Below, in pieces: positions 5,707-8,685 of a DNA stretch of 8,685 bases; the stretch's first letter is position 1, and each line of letters starts with the position of its first letter. The notes below the pieces were generated by a model. It was not told where the DNA came from. It saw nothing but the letters and a program-made list of their open reading frames with translations, and did no database searches. Origin of the DNA: Thermoproteota archaeon (GTDB lineage: Archaea > Korarchaeota > Korarchaeia > Korarchaeales > Korarchaeaceae); NCBI GenBank assembly GCA_003661365.1, contig QMVZ01000062.1, positions 1 through 8,685 of the forward strand. The letters run 5' to 3'. The position numbers were made by a program, and so were the translations under genes.

Positions 5707-6150
5707 ATGGCAGAACTTGCAGAACATCTGAAATTTAGGATTGAAATCAAGTGGGACGGTAAAACTGGTGCTTCCATGAGAACAGAAAGTGGAAGATCCC
5801 TAACAATAGATACTCCCAAGAAGTTCGGAGGATTTGGAGAGGGTGTGTGTCCAGACGAACTTTTCTTAGCCTCCGTGAGCGGATGCGTTCTCACAACTTT
5901 CCTTTGGTTCACAAGGAAGAGAGGTGTTCAGATTAAGGATATGAGCTTGGAAGCCGAATCTGATGTAGAGCTCGTTAAAGGAGTGTACTCGCTAAAAGGA
6001 ATAAAGATAAGAGTTGAGGTAGAAGCTCCAAAAGAGCATGTCGAAGGCGCCAGAAAGTGCTTGGATCTAGCAATAAGGTACTGCCACATTTCTAGGAGCA
6101 TAGAACATTGTGTTCCAGTAGATGTAGTTGGAGAGGTGTCAACAAGCTGA
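5707..6150 (+). CDS. OsmC/Ohr-family thiol peroxidase-like protein
   Basis: This 147-residue cytoplasmic protein belongs to the OsmC/Ohr family, whose characterised members reduce organic or inorganic hydroperoxides with two cysteines. Both are present: Cys60 in LASVSGCVLTTFLW, at the start of the central helix, and Cys126 in YCHISRSI. CPDELFLASVSGC is the usual family entry to the long helix, and the beta-strand part KGIKIRVEVEAP and the closing VPVDVVGEV are also typical. Extra cysteines occur at 48, 118 and 135, an unusually high number. GTG at 5698 would add three residues, but GGTGA at 5696-5700 is well placed as the ribosome site of the ATG at 5707. The gene lies 107 bases after E2 on the same strand. 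Ohr-type enzymes are known to be reduced by lipoylated proteins, which gives the location a possible meaning. Its actual substrate is unknown. Confidence 0.88.
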   Translation: MAELAEHLKFRIEIKWDGKTGASMRTESGRSLTIDTPKKFGGFGEGVCPDELFLASVSGCVLTTFLWFTRKRGVQIKDMSLEAESDVELVKGVYSLKGIKIRVEVEAPKEHVEGARKCLDLAIRYCHISRSIEHCVPVDVVGEVSTS

Positions 6151-6230
6151 TCTCCATTTATAGCAAGTTTTCCTAGTCCATACCTTACGTAATATTCTCA
6201 CAACAAATTAGCTAAGCAAGAGACGCGTTG

Positions 6231-6240
6231 AAACAAAAGA
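6231..6240 (-). terminator. Possible T-rich terminator of the LarA-family gene
   Basis: On the minus strand TCTTTTGTTT lies 12 bases past the LarA stop. It could terminate that transcript before it enters the convergent OsmC gene. It has no hairpin and is weaker than the tracts near 2001-2027. Confidence 0.3.
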
Positions 6241-6251
6241 CAATAACCTAT

Positions 6252-7514
6252 TCACATTTTACACTTAACTGGAATGATATAAGGACCTTCGGGGATTGAT
6301 ATTGTCTTGGCATCCCTTCCAACGATGTTGTAGGCTATTTCTAAGGCCTCTTCCAAGCTCTTAGCGTGCATTAACTGGAAATTCTCAAGGATTTTCGGTG
6401 ATATGTTCTCTGTTACTACAATAACTCGTGCCCTTGATAAGACTCTAGCTAGAACTTGAGCTTCCCATTGGTCAAAAACTGGTTCTAAAGCTCTAATTCG
6501 CTCTAAGATTTCTTCTGGAGTGCTTGTTCCTTCCACGATCCTAAGAAAATCTTCATGTCCTCCTAAACCATCTCTGCATTCTGACACCATTATTATCACG
6601 CCGTTATTTCTAACCACCTGTGCAGCGATATCCATACCCTTAACTGCTTGGTAAATGTCTCTATCGAGGGGATAGCCTCCGTTAGTAGTTATTACTATAT
6701 CAGCCTCTTCTCTAAAGGGAATTCTAACGTAGTTGTCTAGCTCTCTAACCCCAGCTAAGTGAGCATCAATAGGATTTCCAGAAAATAGCCCTGAAACCCT
6801 TTTGTTCTTGTCTAATGTGACATTAACTATAAAATCAAGCTTAGTGCTCTTCATAAATTCCAACATGTCTTGATGAATGGGATTTCCATCTAATATGCCA
6901 CAACGCGATAGTTGATGTCCTATCATCCTATATCCGTGGTTGTTAAAGATCGCGTCTGCGCTTGCCACGCCAGGAAGCAAGGCCTTTCTTCCTCCGCTGT
7001 ATCCAGCGAAGAAATGGGGTTCTATAAGTCCAATTGCTATGACAAGGTCGCTGCTCATCACATGTCTGTTGACCTCGATAGGGGTGCCGAAGGACGTTTT
7101 TCTTTGTAGATCTATCAGATCTTCAGCGTTCTTTGCTTCGTGATTTAAGACTTGATATCTCTTGGAAACCTCCTTTCCAACTAATTTTTCTTTTTCAGGG
7201 TCGGTAACTGGCCTGTGAAGTCCTGTAGCAATTAATATGGTAATCTCTGAATCAGGGCATTCTTCAATTATCGAGATAACCCTTTTCAATAATATTCTCG
7301 TAGGACAGGCTCTCGTAATATCAGGGATTATTATCAAGACCCTATTGGCCTTTTTAACAAGCTTAGTGAGAGGTGGAGAATTAATCGGATTCTCAAGGGA
7401 ATCAAGGATGTTTTGATCCAAGTTTTCTATTACTGGCATTCTTTTTGAAGCCAGTACTTCGCAGCATATCTCAGCCTCTATGGTTTTCTCTCCATAAGGA
7501 AAGGAAACTCGCAT
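6252..7514 (-). CDS. LarA-family nickel-pincer-dependent 2-hydroxyacid racemase/epimerase
   Basis: This 420-residue protein is a LarA homologue (DUF2088 N-terminal domain). LarA enzymes use a nickel-pincer nucleotide (NPN) to invert the alpha-hydroxyl carbon by hydride transfer. Residues match Lactobacillus plantarum LarA as I recall it: Asp65/Arg68 in PDITRACP (Asp72/Arg75), His100 in GLHRP (His108), His167 and the pincer-bearing Lys177 in PHFFAGYSGGRKALLPG (His174/Lys184), His193 in NNHGYR (the Ni ligand His200), Gln289/Lys292 in YQAVKG (Gln295/Lys298) and Trp350. Spacings are the same or differ by one to two residues, so an active, cofactor-loaded enzyme is likely. LarA homologues act on lactate, malate, 2-hydroxyglutarate and sugar acids, so lactate is not assured and I give no lar symbol. 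No larB, larC or larE is in the window. The ATG follows a TATA box at leaderless distance. A PfkB kinase gene lies upstream on the same strand, 251 bases away. Confidence 0.92.
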   Translation of the reverse strand: MRVSFPYGEKTIEAEICCEVLASKRMPVIENLDQNILDSLENPINSPPLTKLVKKANRVLIIIPDITRACPTRILLKRVISIIEECPDSEITILIATGLHRPVTDPEKEKLVGKEVSKRYQVLNHEAKNAEDLIDLQRKTSFGTPIEVNRHVMSSDLVIAIGLIEPHFFAGYSGGRKALLPGVASADAIFNNHGYRMIGHQLSRCGILDGNPIHQDMLEFMKSTKLDFIVNVTLDKNKRVSGLFSGNPIDAHLAGVRELDNYVRIPFREEADIVITTNGGYPLDRDIYQAVKGMDIAAQVVRNNGVIIMVSECRDGLGGHEDFLRIVEGTSTPEEILERIRALEPVFDQWEAQVLARVLSRARVIVVTENISPKILENFQLMHAKSLEEALEIAYNIVGRDAKTISIPEGPYIIPVKCKM

Positions 7515-7536
7515 CTCCTAACATACCCGTGCATCT

Positions 7537-7545
7537 TATTTTAAA
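7537..7545 (-). promoter_or_regulatory. TATA box of the LarA-family gene (leaderless)
   Basis: The minus strand reads TTTAAAATA, centred 27 bases from the A of the ATG at 7514. This is the classic distance of archaeal box A to a transcription start at the start codon itself. GGAG touches the ATG directly, too close for a Shine-Dalgarno site, which also supports a leaderless message. It suggests that the gene is transcribed independently of the kinase gene. Confidence 0.6.
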
Positions 7546-7736
7546 CCATGAGGGGTAAAGACGATTTCTTGTAATATCCTTGTTTCTAGGAAGAAAGTAG
7601 AGTGTTGTAAGCCTCTAGCATAATTATATCTCAGTTCTCCTAATCCATGAGGTTACATCTCTCCTTTAAGACATCATTCTAAGATTACTGTACATTCTCT
7701 CTTTAGAAAGATGGAAGAGGAGCAAAATACCAAATC
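7546..7736. other. Intergenic stretch with no recognised gene
   Basis: Most of the 251-base gap between the kinase and LarA genes has only trivial reading frames (17 codons or fewer), no tRNA cloverleaf and no C/D-box pair that I can see. It holds the LarA promoter at one end and the kinase 3' hairpin at the other. Nothing else is supported. Confidence 0.5.
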
Positions 7737-7763
7737 TAAATCCTATCTTTTTTGTGGGATTTA
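7737..7763 (-). terminator. Hairpin just after the PfkB-family gene
   Basis: TAAATCC (7737-7743) and GGATTTA (7757-7763) are perfect inverted repeats with a 13-base spacer, beginning two bases after the kinase stop. On the minus strand the stem is followed by the moderately T-rich GATTTGGTATTTTGC. This fits a 3' end or terminator, and together with the promoter at 7537-7545 it separates the kinase from the LarA gene. The stem is AT-rich and weak, so it might only be a 3'-end structure. Confidence 0.45.
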
Positions 7764-7765
7764 AT

Positions 7766-8685
7766 TCATAGACTCTCAGAAGCTAGATAGGTTATCAATG
7801 GCATGATACTCTTTGATCTCCTCTCAATCTCGCTCTTATCAAGCAGAGAGGGCCCATCTAATTCCGTTGATAAGGAGGCTGCTGCAGACGCTATAGCGGA
7901 AGAGGTCTTAAGGTCAATATTTTCCGCTAGGCAGATGGAGAGAACAGCTAGAAATACGTCCCCTGCTCCAACGTCATCTACTACTCTCTCAGGCTTAATA
8001 GCAGGTACATAAAGGACTTCCTCTTTATCTGCAACAATTCCTCCCTTCTCACCCATTGTTATGGAAACCACTTGAGCTCCAGTGTTTAAGAACTTCTCTA
8101 CTCCTTTGCGGAGTTGAGACGTCCCTGTTGCGGTAACACATTCTTCTCGGCTTAAATGAATCACATCGCAAAAAGAACTAGCCTTAAACACCTCCTTATT
8201 CCTAGTTAGAGAAACTTCACCTTTAGGGCCAAATTCTCTGATAAAACCCTGTAAATCGATAGCTATAAGACCTCTTGCAATGTTTTTGATCTTATTGATA
8301 AGATCTACACTTATCTCCTTACCTACTGAACCTAGGAAGATGACGTGGGCCTTTTCTATCTCCCTTGGAATGTCAGATAAACGCAAGGCAGGAGCTGACT
8401 TGGGTCTTGAGAGGACCTCCCTTGAGCCAGATACTTCAACCCTAAACCTTGTACTATGTCCTTCAATCGTTTTTACATGCGAGATATCTGCACCAAGCGA
8501 GGAAAGCTTTTGAAGGAAGCTCTTTGGCATGTCTTCCCCAACAACAGAGACTATACTAACTTCCCACCCCATTGAAATAGCAGCCAAAGAACCATAGGCA
8601 ACGGAGCCCCCTAACCTTTCCCTTAACTTTCTCCCTTCATAAAATACCTCATCGATTGTAAGATGACCTAATGCTAGAAATCTCC
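7766..8685 (-). CDS. PfkB/ribokinase-family carbohydrate kinase (partial, N-terminus cut by window edge)
   Basis: This is a PfkB-family kinase, which phosphorylates a sugar, nucleoside or polyol with ATP in the cytoplasm. The frame stays open to the right edge. Upstream of a TTG at 8587 it still encodes family sequence (LALGHLTIDEVFYEG, then KLRERLGGSVAYGSLAA), so that TTG is internal and only a few N-terminal residues are missing. The first PfkB signature is visible as GGSVAYGSLAAISMGWEV with VSVVGED after it. Near the C-terminus VVDDVGAGDVFLAVLS contains the GAGD anion hole with the catalytic Asp. The position of the usual NxxE motif reads SREE in IHLSREECVTATG. GGSVAYGSLAA-type kinases in archaea include myo-inositol 3-kinase-like enzymes, but substrate cannot be assigned from this. 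A hairpin follows the stop, and the LarA-family gene lies 251 bases downstream on the same strand. Confidence 0.9.
   Translation of the reverse strand, partial: RFLALGHLTIDEVFYEGRKLRERLGGSVAYGSLAAISMGWEVSIVSVVGEDMPKSFLQKLSSLGADISHVKTIEGHSTRFRVEVSGSREVLSRPKSAPALRLSDIPREIEKAHVIFLGSVGKEISVDLINKIKNIARGLIAIDLQGFIREFGPKGEVSLTRNKEVFKASSFCDVIHLSREECVTATGTSQLRKGVEKFLNTGAQVVSITMGEKGGIVADKEEVLYVPAIKPERVVDDVGAGDVFLAVLSICLAENIDLKTSSAIASAAASLSTELDGPSLLDKSEIERRSKSIMPLITYLASESL

Noticed and set aside
6151..6251. Palindrome TTAGCTAA between the convergent OsmC and LarA genes as a regulatory site
   Set aside because: It is short, AT-rich and lies between two 3' ends where an operator is not expected, so chance is the simplest explanation.
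8280..8513. A 77-codon plus-strand frame opposite the PfkB-family gene
   Set aside because: It is antisense to clear kinase sequence and shows no motif of its own.
8585..8587. TTG as the start of the PfkB-family kinase
   Set aside because: The same frame continues upstream to the window edge with unmistakable PfkB N-terminal sequence, including GGSVAYGS, so this codon is an internal Leu.
1..8685. CRISPR array, insertion sequence, attachment site or defence system
   Set aside because: I see no regularly spaced repeats, no transposase or integrase and no nuclease gene; every sizeable gene except the exported protein fits metabolism or redox chemistry.

Overview
The window looks like chromosomal DNA from an archaeon, probably a thermophile of the Thermoproteota/TACK side; the phylum is only a guess. 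The evidence is an archaeal-type bifunctional fructose-1,6-bisphosphate aldolase/phosphatase, a Pyrococcus-like Asp-ligated ferredoxin, TATA boxes about 26-28 bases from start codons (leaderless style), Shine-Dalgarno sites matching GGAGGTGATC, AGA/AGG-rich arginine codons, ATA isoleucine codons and Lys/Glu-rich proteins. Nothing suggests a phage, plasmid or insertion sequence, and I see no RNA gene or CRISPR array.

Layout. (1) 1-742, minus: the N-terminal part of a secreted or membrane-anchored protein with a signal peptide and a possible GATase1-like fold, running off the left edge. (2) 890-1993, plus: FBP aldolase/phosphatase, divergent from the first gene. (3) 2040-2285, minus: a small ferredoxin, convergent with FBPase across a short T-rich/A-rich terminator zone. 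(4) 2471-5599, plus: a tight operon for a 2-oxoacid (pyruvate/acetoin-type) dehydrogenase complex, E1 alpha, E1 beta and E2, without E3 in the window. An 8-bp inverted repeat centred on a TATA-like box lies just upstream. (5) 5707-6150, plus: an OsmC-family thiol peroxidase-like protein behind E2. (6) 6252-7514, minus: a LarA-family nickel-pincer racemase/epimerase with a clear leaderless promoter. (7) 7766-8685, minus: a PfkB-family sugar kinase whose N-terminus is cut by the right edge.

How the parts may work together. FBPase commits triose phosphates to gluconeogenesis. The E1-E2 complex would oxidise a 2-oxoacid or acetoin to an acyl-CoA, leaving electrons on the lipoyl arm. The missing E3 must be encoded elsewhere, unless another partner takes those electrons. 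OsmC/Ohr peroxidases are known to use lipoylated proteins as reductant, so the OsmC gene beside E2 makes biochemical sense. LarA and PfkB point to 2-hydroxyacid or sugar-acid metabolism, but their substrates cannot be read from sequence.

Most of the window is ordinary central metabolism. The points most worth checking are the E3-less operon with its OsmC neighbour, the Asp-ligated ferredoxin divergent from it, and the palindrome over the E1 promoter.
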